From the NCBI RefSeq assembly GCF_014698065.1, contig NZ_JACJSI010000040.1, positions 1 through 60,958 of the forward strand: DNA of 60,958 bases, given 5' to 3'. A program made the translations under genes and the position numbers. Under the pieces are notes generated by a model. That model saw only the letters and a program-made list of their open reading frames with translations. It had not been told where the DNA came from and made no database searches. This stretch comes from Nostoc flagelliforme FACHB-838. Lineage in GTDB: Bacteria > Cyanobacteriota > Cyanobacteriia > Cyanobacteriales > Nostocaceae. Positions 24,910 through 35,400 of the stretch are shown here, one piece after another (the stretch's first letter is position 1; each line of letters starts with the position of its first letter).

Positions 24910-27900
24910 ATGTCTGCTTATTCAATTGATACTGCATTAACGGAGTTAGAGAGCCTGATAAATAATTGTGAACAGGCTGTAATTAAGTCTATCGAAGGAA
25001 AAAAAATGAAATCAGATAAATCAGTGTCAATCAACAGAATTAACAGACAATTACAACACAATCCTATCGCCATCGTTGGGATGGCTTCTCTATTGCCTCA
25101 AGCCAGAAATCTGCGGGAATACTGGCAAAATATAGTAAATAAAATTGACTGTATTACTGATGTTCCTTCCACTCACTGGAGCGTCGAGGATTATTACGAT
25201 CCGAATCCCAGAACGACTGAAGATAAAACCTATTGTAAAAGAGGTGGGTTTCTTCCAGAAGTAGATTTTAACCCGATGGAATTCGGCATACCACCCAGCA
25301 TTTTGGAAGTCACAGATGTATCGCAACTATTAAGTTTATTAGTTGCGAAAGAGGCGATGGAAGATGCTGGCTATGGCGAGAAACGTGAGTTTAACCGCGA
25401 GATGGTTGGGGTAATCTTAGGCGTGGCTATGGCCAAGCAGTTAGGAATGCCACTTTCTGCCAGATTGGAATATCCAATTTGGGAAAAAGTTCTCAAAAGC
25501 AGTGGTTTATCTGACGAAGATACCCAAAAAATCGTTGATAAAATCAAAAGCGCTTACGTGAAGTGGGATGAGAACGCTTTCCCTGGAATGTTAGCTAACG
25601 TCGTCGCGGGTAGAATTGCCAATCGTCTAAATTTTGGCGGAATGAATTGCGTAGTTGATGCCGCTTGCGCTAGTTCCTTTGGTGCTTTAAAAATGGCAAT
25701 TAGCGAACTAGTTGAGCATCGTTCTGACATGATGCTGACTGGTGGTGTTGATACCGATAACACCATCATGGCTTACATCTCGTTCAGCAAAACACCGGCG
25801 GTTACTCCTAGCGAAAATGTCAAACCTTTCGATGCTAAATCTGATGGGATGATGTTGGGTGAAGGTATCGCCATGCTTGTTCTTAAACGGTTGGAAGATG
25901 CTGAACGGGACAACGATAAAATATATGCCGTAATTAAAGGTATTGGTACTTCCAGCGATGGGCGTTACAAGAGCATTTATGCTCCCCGCAAAGAAGGTCA
26001 AGTTAAAGCCTTAGAACGCGCTTATGAAGATGCCGGCTTCTCTCCCGCTACTGTTGGTTTGATGGAAGCACATGGCACTGGGACAATGGCTGGAGATCCG
26101 ACAGAATTCGGTTCTTTAAAAGACTTCTTTGATGTACATGATGACAAAAAGCAGCACATCGCTTTGGGTAGTGTGAAATCACAAATCGGACACACAAAAG
26201 CGGCTGCGGGTGCGGCGAGTTTGATTAAGACTGCTTTGGCTTTACATCACAAAGTATTACCGCCCACAATTAACATTACCGAGCCAAACCCCAAACTCAA
26301 CATTAAAAATTCATCCTTTTATTTGAATACTCAAACCAGACCTTGGATTCGTCCAGAAGGGGAAGCACCAAGACGCGCAGGTGTAAGTTCTTTCGGCTTT
26401 GGTGGCACTAACTATCACGTTGTCTTGGAAGAATATGAAGCCGACCAAAACGCCGCTTACCGATTACACACTGATGCTAGTGAAGTGCTGTTGTTTGCTC
26501 CTACAGTAGACCAATTGTTGAGCAAGTCGGAAGAGATTTTAGGTAAGTTGCGTTCACGAAGTGACTCCGGAGGAGTATCGCCTGAAGCAAACACACACTA
26601 TGCACAATTAGTCAATGAGTGCAAATCACAACAAATTCCCCTCTCTGCTGCCAGATTTGGGTTTGTAGCTGAGAATCTGGAAGAAGCTTGTAAGCTATTA
26701 CAAACTAGCATTGAATGGCTGAAACACAAAGGAACAGCAGCATCTTGGGAGCATCCCCAAGGGATTTATTACCGCTCCTCTGGTATGGAGTTGGGCGGAA
26801 AAGTTGTCTCTCTATTTTCTGGTCAAGGTTCGCAATACCTGGAGATGGGACGCGAACTGGTGATGAATTTTCCTTTGATGCGTCGTCTTCATGGCTATAT
26901 GGATAGCCTGTTGCTCAAAGATAATTTGCAGCCGTTGTCAGAAATCGTTTTTCCTCATCCTGTGTTTGGAGAGGCAGAAAAAAATGTCCAAATTGCTGCC
27001 TTGCAACGTACAGAATACGCTCAACCAGCCATCGGGGTGTTGAGTGCAGGGATGTACAGCATCCTGCAACAAGCTGGATTTAAGTCAGATTTTGTTGCCG
27101 GTCACAGCTTTGGTGAATTAACAGCACTATGGGCTGCGGGGGTTTTGAGTACAGAAGATTACTTGTTCTTAGTGAAAGCTAGAGGTCAAGCAATGGCTGC
27201 ACCCGAAGATCCAGATCATGATGCGGGAAGTATGTTGGCTGTCAAAGAAGACATCAGCAAAGTGGAAGCAGTGCTGAGACATTTTCCCCAAGTTGCGATC
27301 GCTAATCAAAATTCTCCGACTCAATTTGTCTTGGCTGGGCCTACCGCAGAAATAGCGAGAATCAAAGACGCTTTACACGAGAAAGGATATACAGCTGTAT
27401 TGTTACCTGTATCAGCAGCTTTCCATACACCGCTAATTGCCTTTGCTCAGAAATCCTTTGCGATCGCCACCAAGTCTGTCAAATTCCAAAGTCCCAAAAT
27501 CCCTGTATACAGCAACGTTACCAGTAAGCAGTATCCCAAAGAAGCCCAAGGTATTCAAAAAATCCTCGAAAGCCACCTTTCTAACTCAGTGCTGTTCAAG
27601 CAGGAAATTGAAAATATCTATGCGGCGGGTGGTACTTGCTTTGTGGAATTTGGCCCAAGGAGAATTCTCACCAACTTAGTCAAAGATATCCTTGGCGATC
27701 GCCCACACATCACCGTATCTTTGAACCCCAGCACTCAAAAGAATAGCGATCGCTCTTTGCGGGAAGCAGTTGTGCAGTTGCGGGTAATTGGTTTGGCTTT
27801 GAATAACCTCGATCCTTACCAACTTCCCCAAACTATCCCCCCAATTGAGACGAAGAAGACATTAAATGTCCGTTTAAACGGCATAAACTACAGATCCGAA

Positions 27901-30351
27901 AAAACGAAAAATGCCTTCGCTTTAGCTTTGCAGGATGGACATAAAGTCACATTACCAACTCCCGAATCTTCTGAAACTGCGGCTCCTTTATTTAGCAGCC
28001 CTGGTGTAACTCCACCTGTAGCAGTGATAGAGACTAACGGACATAAAAAACTTACCCCAGCAATGAACGGTGTGACCGCTAATATCATCACCCAGCCAGA
28101 GCAACAGATGAATCCTGTTACCCTGTCACAACCAGTCCAGGAATCTAAGATGCAACCAACACCAGAAAAACTTACAAATTACGAACAACTTTTAGCAAGT
28201 TTAGAATATCTCCTGACACAGTTCCAGGAAAATCAAGCCGAGAATTTACAAGTTCACGGTACTTATCTCAACCATCAAATGGAATACGCCAAAGCGTTTT
28301 TCCAACTGATGCAGCAGCAGAATTCCTTGTTGAGTGAAAGTAAATCAACAGCCGAAACTGCCAAAATGAAGCTAGTTGTCATGGAAAGCTTAGAACGCAG
28401 CATGATGCAGTTTCATTCCCAACAAGGTGAAACCCTACGCATCCATGAGCAATATCTTCAAGAGCAACTGGAATATACTAAGAGCTTTTTCCAACTCATA
28501 CAGCAAGAATATTCTCAAATCATCTCTGGTGAGGGAGCAACCCAACTAACAGAGAAACTCAGCAATTTCACTCCATTCACAACAGAAACAACTGTTACTG
28601 ACGCACCAGTACCTCCTACTACCAAGATAGTAGAAAGCCAACCTTTGCCTGTAACTGAGCCTGTAGCTAAAAACGGCTTAAATGTTACCCAAGAACTTCT
28701 CCCGCCCACTCCCCAAGTGGTAGAGCCTGTAGTTGAAACTTCCTATTCCCCACTTCCTACTCCCCATTTCGCCACTGTCGAGACAGTAGAGCCTGTAGTC
28801 GCGCCACCTATCCCAGTAGTAGAACCCCAACCTGAAGTTGTAGTCAAAATTAGCTCACCTCCAGTCGAGGAAGTTGTTGCATTCACCCCAGAACCAGCAC
28901 CCACAACTGCTGCACCTGTATCTGGCGCAACCATCGATATTGTTGACTTGGATAAAAACCTCTTAGCCATCACCAGCGACAAGACCGGCTACCCAGTCGA
29001 AATGCTGGAAATGGACATGGACATGGAGGCTGATTTAGGAATTGATTCCATCAAACGGGTGGAAATCTTAGGGGCGCTACAAGAGATGTACCCCAACCTA
29101 CCCAAGCCCAATTTAGAAGAACTGTCAGAAAAACGCACCATCGGTCAAGTTGTAGAGTATCTGCAATCTCACGCTTCCAGAAGTGTTTCTGTAGAAATTG
29201 CAGTTCACGAAATACAACAAGCAACCGAGATTCCAGTAGAGACTGCACCAGTAGTTGAGGTAGTCATTGCACCGGAACCAAGTGTAGTTGTCGCATTCAA
29301 CCCAGAACCAGAAGCTGCTCCCTCTACAAGTGATGAATTTGCAAACTTAGGTGAAACCCTGTTAGCCATCACCAGTGATAAAACCGGTTATCCAGTCGAG
29401 ATGCTGGAACTGGAAATGGACATGGAAGCCGACTTAGGGATTGACTCGATTAAACGGGTAGAAATCTTAGGGGCGATGCAAGAAATGTACCCCAACTTAC
29501 CCAAGCCAAATATCGAAGAACTCGGCGACCTCCGCACCATCAGTCAAATAGTTGATTACCTACAGCAGTTGGCTGGAGGTGAAAAAAAAAAGTCTGAACC
29601 TGAGTTTGTCCAACAACCACCGGAATTAGAGCATACTATCCAGCGCCATCCGGTCAAACTCAGAAGCTTACCACAGCCCGATTATTTGGATTTCACCTTA
29701 CCAGAGGGACACATCGGTTTAATCACCGATGATGGTTCCCTCACCACTTATAAATTAACTGAATCCCTAATCGAGAAAGGCTGGAAAGTAGTAGTTATTA
29801 GCTTCCCCCAATCGCTTATTGCCCAACAAGCGCCCTTACCCACAGGAATAACCCGCGTCACCTTAGCAAACTTGAGTGAAGAACATCTGCAACAACAATT
29901 GCAAGCGATCGCATCTCACTGCGGAACGATTGGGGCTTTCATCCATCTACATCCAATGTTTGTAGGAAATCACACCGGAAGTATTTCTTATAACGAATCA
30001 GAAAAGGCGATCGTCAAGCACGTATTTTTGATGGCGAAACACCTCAAACCCTCCCTCAACGAAGCTGCAAAACATGGACGTAGTTGTTTCTGCACAGTTG
30101 CTCATCTTGATGGAGCCTTCGGCTTAGAGTACAAAGTTAACTTTGGTGCGATCGGCGCTGGTTTATTTGGATTAAGCAAAACTCTGAGATGGGAATGGCC
30201 AAAAGTATTTACTCGTGCGATCGACCTAAGCCCCAGACTTGACGCTAAACAGTCAGTACAAAACATCATCGCCGAACTTCACGACCCCAACCTTTATATA
30301 AGTGAAGTTGGCTACGGCTCACAAGGACGAGTCACCATTATCGCCGATTAA
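24910..30351 (+). CDS. hglE: HglE: heterocyst glycolipid PKS (KS-AT-coiled coil-ACP-ACP-partial KR)
   Basis: An 1813-residue PfaA-like iterative synthase that extends the long acyl chain of the heterocyst glycolipid aglycone. Domains: KS about 50-510 with Cys253 in DAACASS and the histidines of EAHGTGT and GHTKAAAG; AT about 635-960 with Ser733 in GHSFGE; a helical linker about 1085-1205 with two similar segments (EYAKAFFQLMQ and EYTKSFFQLIQ); a Pro/Val/Thr-rich linker; and two ACPs with LGIDSIKRVE (Ser1380, Ser1513), nearly identical to each other. From about 1590 to the end is a degenerate Rossmann half (GHIGLITDDGSLTTYKLTESL) like the structural subdomain of a PKS ketoreductase. The catalytic KR half is in the next ORF, so the KR is split. 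HetI should load the ACPs. The name follows Nostoc punctiforme HglE. Confidence 0.92.
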   Translation: MSAYSIDTALTELESLINNCEQAVIKSIEGKKMKSDKSVSINRINRQLQHNPIAIVGMASLLPQARNLREYWQNIVNKIDCITDVPSTHWSVEDYYDPNPRTTEDKTYCKRGGFLPEVDFNPMEFGIPPSILEVTDVSQLLSLLVAKEAMEDAGYGEKREFNREMVGVILGVAMAKQLGMPLSARLEYPIWEKVLKSSGLSDEDTQKIVDKIKSAYVKWDENAFPGMLANVVAGRIANRLNFGGMNCVVDAACASSFGALKMAISELVEHRSDMMLTGGVDTDNTIMAYISFSKTPAVTPSENVKPFDAKSDGMMLGEGIAMLVLKRLEDAERDNDKIYAVIKGIGTSSDGRYKSIYAPRKEGQVKALERAYEDAGFSPATVGLMEAHGTGTMAGDPTEFGSLKDFFDVHDDKKQHIALGSVKSQIGHTKAAAGAASLIKTALALHHKVLPPTINITEPNPKLNIKNSSFYLNTQTRPWIRPEGEAPRRAGVSSFGFGGTNYHVVLEEYEADQNAAYRLHTDASEVLLFAPTVDQLLSKSEEILGKLRSRSDSGGVSPEANTHYAQLVNECKSQQIPLSAARFGFVAENLEEACKLLQTSIEWLKHKGTAASWEHPQGIYYRSSGMELGGKVVSLFSGQGSQYLEMGRELVMNFPLMRRLHGYMDSLLLKDNLQPLSEIVFPHPVFGEAEKNVQIAALQRTEYAQPAIGVLSAGMYSILQQAGFKSDFVAGHSFGELTALWAAGVLSTEDYLFLVKARGQAMAAPEDPDHDAGSMLAVKEDISKVEAVLRHFPQVAIANQNSPTQFVLAGPTAEIARIKDALHEKGYTAVLLPVSAAFHTPLIAFAQKSFAIATKSVKFQSPKIPVYSNVTSKQYPKEAQGIQKILESHLSNSVLFKQEIENIYAAGGTCFVEFGPRRILTNLVKDILGDRPHITVSLNPSTQKNSDRSLREAVVQLRVIGLALNNLDPYQLPQTIPPIETKKTLNVRLNGINYRSEKTKNAFALALQDGHKVTLPTPESSETAAPLFSSPGVTPPVAVIETNGHKKLTPAMNGVTANIITQPEQQMNPVTLSQPVQESKMQPTPEKLTNYEQLLASLEYLLTQFQENQAENLQVHGTYLNHQMEYAKAFFQLMQQQNSLLSESKSTAETAKMKLVVMESLERSMMQFHSQQGETLRIHEQYLQEQLEYTKSFFQLIQQEYSQIISGEGATQLTEKLSNFTPFTTETTVTDAPVPPTTKIVESQPLPVTEPVAKNGLNVTQELLPPTPQVVEPVVETSYSPLPTPHFATVETVEPVVAPPIPVVEPQPEVVVKISSPPVEEVVAFTPEPAPTTAAPVSGATIDIVDLDKNLLAITSDKTGYPVEMLEMDMDMEADLGIDSIKRVEILGALQEMYPNLPKPNLEELSEKRTIGQVVEYLQSHASRSVSVEIAVHEIQQATEIPVETAPVVEVVIAPEPSVVVAFNPEPEAAPSTSDEFANLGETLLAITSDKTGYPVEMLELEMDMEADLGIDSIKRVEILGAMQEMYPNLPKPNIEELGDLRTISQIVDYLQQLAGGEKKKSEPEFVQQPPELEHTIQRHPVKLRSLPQPDYLDFTLPEGHIGLITDDGSLTTYKLTESLIEKGWKVVVISFPQSLIAQQAPLPTGITRVTLANLSEEHLQQQLQAIASHCGTIGAFIHLHPMFVGNHTGSISYNESEKAIVKHVFLMAKHLKPSLNEAAKHGRSCFCTVAHLDGAFGLEYKVNFGAIGAGLFGLSKTLRWEWPKVFTRAIDLSPRLDAKQSVQNIIAELHDPNLYISEVGYGSQGRVTIIAD

Positions 30352-30360
30352 TCTCCTCCC

Positions 30361-30482
30361 TCTGCGCTCTCCGCGTCTCCGTGGTTCGTTAAAAAAAAAC
30401 CGCAGAGGCGCAGAGGACACAGAGAAAGAGATAGAAAACAACTTGTCTTAATTACGAATTACGAATTACGAATTACGAATTA
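30361..30482. repeat. Inverted gcagaggcgcagagg repeats plus attacgaatt STRR between hglE and the KR gene
   Basis: The C-rich form ctctgcgctctccgcgtctcc (30361-30381, continuing gtggttcgtt) is followed after an A-run by its complement-like aaccgcagaggcgcagag, making a strong hairpin. Then come four attacgaatt copies (30452-30482). This block separates the two halves of what would be one KR domain. Confidence 0.75.
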
Positions 30483-30496
30483 ATATCAGAGGATTT

Positions 30497-32224
30497 ATGA
30501 CACAAACAGCCCAGCTTAGTCCATCATCTGTCTTTGTCGTGAGCGGCGGTGCAAAAGGGATTACGGCTGAGTGTACTATCAGATTAGCTCAACAGCAACC
30601 CTGCAAATTCATCCTCCTCGGTCGCTCCGAACTATTAGAAACGGAGCCAGATTATGCTCAAAATTCTGATGACTCCGCATTGAAAAAATGTATCATGGAA
30701 AATCTTCTTTCTCAAGGAGAGAAGCCCACACCCATGAATGTGCAAAAAATATATAACAAAATTACCTCCAGCCGCGAAATTAAAAAGACTCTAGCAGCAA
30801 TTGAAAAAACCGGAGCTAAAGCAGAATATATCAGCATCGATGTCACGGATACGCAAGCTTTACAAGAAAAACTTGCCACTGCTGTGCAACATCTCGGCCC
30901 AATTACCGGAATCATCCACGGCGCTGGAAACTTAGCTGATAAGTTAATTGAAAAGAAAACAGAAGAGGATTTTGAAAAAGTTTACACCGCTAAAGTTCAA
31001 GGTTTAGAAAACCTGCTAACTTGCGTCAACCCTAATCAACTTCAGCATTTAGTTTTGTTTTCTTCCGTAACAGGCTTTTACGGAAATCCCGGACAATCTG
31101 ATTATGCGATCGCAAATGAAATTCTGAACAAATCAGCGCATATATTTAAGCAAAGTTATCCCTCATGTCATGTAGTCGCTATCAACTGGGGCGCTTGGGA
31201 TAGTGGAATGGTAACAGCAGAATTAAAGAAGATTTTTCAAGAGCGAAAAATTGATATAATTCCGATTGCAGTCGGGGCACAAATGCTCGTTAAAGAAATG
31301 GATAATACCAATCATGCAACCTCACAAGTTGTTATTGGTAGTCCACTAGTTCCACTGGCGGCGGAGTTAGATTCAGAATTACGAACTTATCGTATTCGTC
31401 GCCAAATGACATTAGAGGCTAATCCATTTTTGCACGATCATACTATTGCTGGTTCTCCAGTTTTACCAGCAACTTGTGCAATGACCTGGATTATTAATGC
31501 TTGTGAACAATTATATCCCGGTTACAGATTGTTTAATTACCAAGATTTTAAAGTTTTAAAGGGGATTACTTTCAATGAAACATTAGCAAAAGAACATATT
31601 TTAGAAATAGAAGAGATTTCTAAAGTTAATCTTGAAAGAATCGAACTTAAAGCCAGAATTTCAAGTAAAAACCCAGAAGGAAGAATCCATTTTCATTTTA
31701 GCGCTCAACTCAATCTCCAGCGACAAATCCCAGATTTACCCACTTATGAATCTCTCAATCTCGAAGAAGATAATATCATCACCGCTACAGGAAAAGCTTT
31801 TTACCAAAATGGTGGGGCTACATTATTTCACGGCCCCGGTTTTCAAGAAATTAAAAGAGTTTTAAACATCAGTCCTGAAAAAATCACTACAGAATGTCTG
31901 TGGCCAGAACTCAGCCCCCAACAACAAGGACAATTCCCCGTGCAATGGGTCAATCCTTATACAACAGACTTGAGTATGCACGCCTTATGGGTTTGGACAC
32001 AACACTTTCATGAAGAAGGTTGTTTACCTGGAAAAGTAGAAAAATTTGAACAATTTGCGATGATACCACATAAGGAAACTTTTTACGTTTCGTGTGAAGT
32101 ACTATCTAAGACACCAAGTAGTGCGATCGCAAACTTCATCATACACGACCGTCAGGGAAAAATCTATTCACGAATGCTTGGCGCTCATGCCATTATTTGG
32201 TCAATGAAAATGCTCAGAAGCTAA
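30497..32224 (+). CDS. hglD: HglD-type ketoreductase-dehydratase protein (catalytic KR + PS-DH hotdog)
   Basis: A 575-residue protein. Residues about 1-275 are the catalytic Rossmann half of a PKS ketoreductase: VFVVSGGAKGITAECTIRLA, the acidic-SDR active site VLFSSVTGFYGNPGQSDYAIAN (Ser and Tyr present), and VVAINWGAWDSGM. Residues about 310-575 form a polyketide-synthase-type dehydratase: HDHTIAGSPVLPATCAM with the hotdog His, and a second part with LFHGPGFQEIK. Together with the C-terminus of HglE this restores the KS-AT-ACP-KR-DH order of PfaA, so it should reduce, and possibly dehydrate, beta-keto intermediates. An AGAGGA ribosome binding site precedes ATG 30497. The hglD name is by position next to hglC as I recall the Anabaena order; the literature naming of the KR gene may differ. 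Confidence 0.8.
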   Translation: MTQTAQLSPSSVFVVSGGAKGITAECTIRLAQQQPCKFILLGRSELLETEPDYAQNSDDSALKKCIMENLLSQGEKPTPMNVQKIYNKITSSREIKKTLAAIEKTGAKAEYISIDVTDTQALQEKLATAVQHLGPITGIIHGAGNLADKLIEKKTEEDFEKVYTAKVQGLENLLTCVNPNQLQHLVLFSSVTGFYGNPGQSDYAIANEILNKSAHIFKQSYPSCHVVAINWGAWDSGMVTAELKKIFQERKIDIIPIAVGAQMLVKEMDNTNHATSQVVIGSPLVPLAAELDSELRTYRIRRQMTLEANPFLHDHTIAGSPVLPATCAMTWIINACEQLYPGYRLFNYQDFKVLKGITFNETLAKEHILEIEEISKVNLERIELKARISSKNPEGRIHFHFSAQLNLQRQIPDLPTYESLNLEEDNIITATGKAFYQNGGATLFHGPGFQEIKRVLNISPEKITTECLWPELSPQQQGQFPVQWVNPYTTDLSMHALWVWTQHFHEEGCLPGKVEKFEQFAMIPHKETFYVSCEVLSKTPSSAIANFIIHDRQGKIYSRMLGAHAIIWSMKMLRS

Positions 32225-32282
32225 TAATCTTCCTTTACCAATCAACATCCATATAGCAGTCCTAAATCAGTTGTAAAAATCT

Positions 32283-32328
32283 CTCTTTATTCTTCTCTCT
32301 GCGCTCTCTGCGCCTCTGTGGTTCGATT
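32283..32328. repeat. ctctctgcgctctctgcgcctctgtgg repeat in the hglD-hglC gap
   Basis: C-rich orientation of the same dispersed repeat, ending in ggttcgattaaaaaaa. It fills the centre of a 231-base gap with no gene. The remaining bases hold the GTG start region of the next gene. Confidence 0.7.
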
Positions 32329-32455
32329 AAAAAAAGTAATTTTCACAACTCAGATAGGATTGCTATAACTTGCCTCGTTCAAAGTTTGGGGAACAGCGTA
32401 AATCCTGCCTTTTAATTATCTCTTGCTAAATACCCAAACTCGGAGCATATAAATC

Positions 32456-35400
32456 GTGGAAAAAATAGCCATCATCGCATTATCATGCCTATTCCCCGAT
32501 GCAAAGAATCCTGAAGAATACTGGCAAAACATCGTTAATCAAAAAGATTCGACATCCTCTGCAACCGTCGAAGAAATCGGAGTAGATCCGACAATCTTTC
32601 ACAATCCAGTTAAAGGTACACCAGACAAAACTTATTCCCTTAAAGGCGGGTATATCCGCAACTTCCAGTTTAATCCATCTGAATACAATCTACCATCAGA
32701 ATTTGTTGCTGGTTTAGATAACACCTTCAAATGGTCATTGTATGCCGCTAAACAAGCAATTGAACAAAGTGGTTATTGGGGTAATCAAACTGTTCTGGCA
32801 AAATGCGGCGTAATTTTAGGTAATTTGTCATTCCCAACAAAATTATCTAATCAATTATTCTCTCCAATTTACCAGCAAGCTATTAATCCTGCTGTCAGAG
32901 AACTTTTGCAATATGAAAGCTTTGATTTAGCTGTCCCAAGTGCGACCAAAGCGTCTTTATACAATGCAATGATATCTGGTTTACCAGCATCTATCGTAGC
33001 TCAAGCTTTATCTCTATCCCAGATTAATTTATGTCTGGATGCTGCTTGCTCCTCATCATTTTATGCAATTAAATTAGCATCTCATTACTTATGGTCACAC
33101 AAAGCTGATGTCATGTTAGCTGGAGCCATCAGTTGTGCAGATTCGCTATTTGTGCGGATGTTATTTTCCGGTGTTCAAGGGTATGCAGAAAACGGCATTA
33201 GCCGCCCCTTAGATAAATCCTCTAGAGGGCTAATCCCCGCCGATGGTGTTGGGATGGTGATGCTGAAAAGATATTATGATGCTCTCAGAGATGGCGACAA
33301 TATTCTCGCTACTATCTGCGGTAATGGACTCTCAAATGATGGCAAAGGTAAACATTTACTCAGTCCAAATCCGAAAGGACAAGTCCTAGCTTTTGAACGA
33401 GCCTATAACGAGGCAAAAGTTAGTCCCAAAACTATCGATTATCTAGAGTGTCACGCCACCGGCACATTACTAGGAGATACAACCGAATTCAATTCTATCG
33501 AAACATTCTTTGGTCAAAATCAAGCTGCGCCTCTGGTTGGTTCTGCAAAGGCAAATACTGGCCACTTGTTAACTGCTGCTGGCATGGTTGGCTTGACTAA
33601 AGTGATTTTGAGTATGTCTCATGGTGTAATTCCAGCAACCATGAACGTTTCTGAACCTTTAACGTCAGAAAAAGGTACAATTTCCGCCGATAAAATTGTT
33701 AGAACAGCTACGGCATGGCCTAATAATAACGCATCAATCAAACGGGCAGCTATTAGCGCTTTCGGTTTTGGTGGCACTAATTCTCATCTGATTTTAGAAC
33801 AAGGAACTACAGCAGAATCAGTTGAATCAACTCCACCTGTTCCACCTACCAAAGTTGCCATTGTTGGCATGGATGCCTTTTTTGGTAATTGCAATGGTTT
33901 AGATGCTTTTGAACGCAGCATTTATGATGGAACACAGCATTTTACTTCTCTACCGCCTCAAAGATGGCACGGTATAGAAAATCAAGAAAGTGTCCTGAAA
34001 GAGTACGGTTTAACAGATGGTAAAGCACCAGTAGGGGCATATATCAGGGATTTTGAAATCGATACTTTATCGTGCAAAATCCCACCAAATGAAATCGAGA
34101 AGCTAAACCCACAACAATTGTTGCTTCTGAAGGTTAGCGATCGCGCCGTGAAAGATGCGAAACTACAGGAGGGTAGCAATGTGGCTGTAATTGTTGCCGC
34201 CGAGACAGAATTCTCTGTGCATCAGCTACAGCAAAGATGGAATTTGTCTTGGCAAGTTAAGGATGGCTTACTCAACCAAGGAATTTCTCTACCTGCCGAA
34301 CAGCTTTCCCAACTGGAAACCATTGTTAAAGATAGTATTCATCAACCAGTAGAAATCGGCGAATATGTGAGTCACATCGCCAACATCATGGCGAGTCGGA
34401 TTTCGGCTTTGTGGAATTTTACTGGCCCTGCATTCACCGTCAGCGCTGGCGAAAATTCTGCCCTCAAGGCGTTGGAAGTTGCCCAAATGCTACTCGCTAC
34501 CGGAGAAGTAGACGCGGTGGTTGTTGGTGCAGTAGATTTAGCAGGTGGTGTGGAAAATGTCTTATTCCGTAGCCAATTTGCACCGATTAATACAGGTGTC
34601 AATACGTTGGGTTATGACCAACAAGCTAATGGCTGGACGGTTGGCGAAGGCGCTGGTGCTGTCGTCCTCAAGCGCTACGAAGCTGCTAAAGAAGACAATG
34701 AACGCATCTATGCAGTAATTGATGCCATGAGTTTTGCACAAGGTAATTCTACTTTGAGTGACGCTTTGGTAAAACCTGATGCTTCAGCTATCAGCAATGT
34801 CTGCAAACAAGCTTTCGAGATGGCGGAGATTCAACCCACAGAAGTTAACTATGTGGAAGTCTTCGGTAGTGGCATTCCCCAGGAGGATGAAGCCGAAATC
34901 ACAGGTTTACTGCAAGCTTATCCGAAAGTGGGCAATGGTTTGCATTGTGCATTAGGCAGCGTCAAAGCTAATATCGGTCACACCTATACAGCATCGGGAA
35001 TTGCTAGCTTAATCAAAACCGCTCTCTGTCTTTATTACAGGTATATTCCCGCCACACCAAAATGGTCTGGTGTCAAAACACCGCAAGTATGGGAAGGTAG
35101 TCCCTTCTATGTGGCAATGGAATCAAGACCTTGGTTTGTCGATAAAGGCGGCACACGCAGAATAGCAGCAATTAATAGCATGGGTATAGATGGCAGTTAC
35201 GCCCATTTAATCTTATCGGAGGAACCCAGCCAAGAGGAGCGTGATAATAGATATTTGCTGCAAATGCCTTTTCATCTGTTTCCCCTCGCAGTTAGCGATC
35301 GCTCCACTATACCCGATATCCTAAACCATCTTCAAAAATCCATTGAAGCTAGTTCTTCTTTATCAGCTACCGCCAGCCAAACATTTGCTACCTTTGAGCA

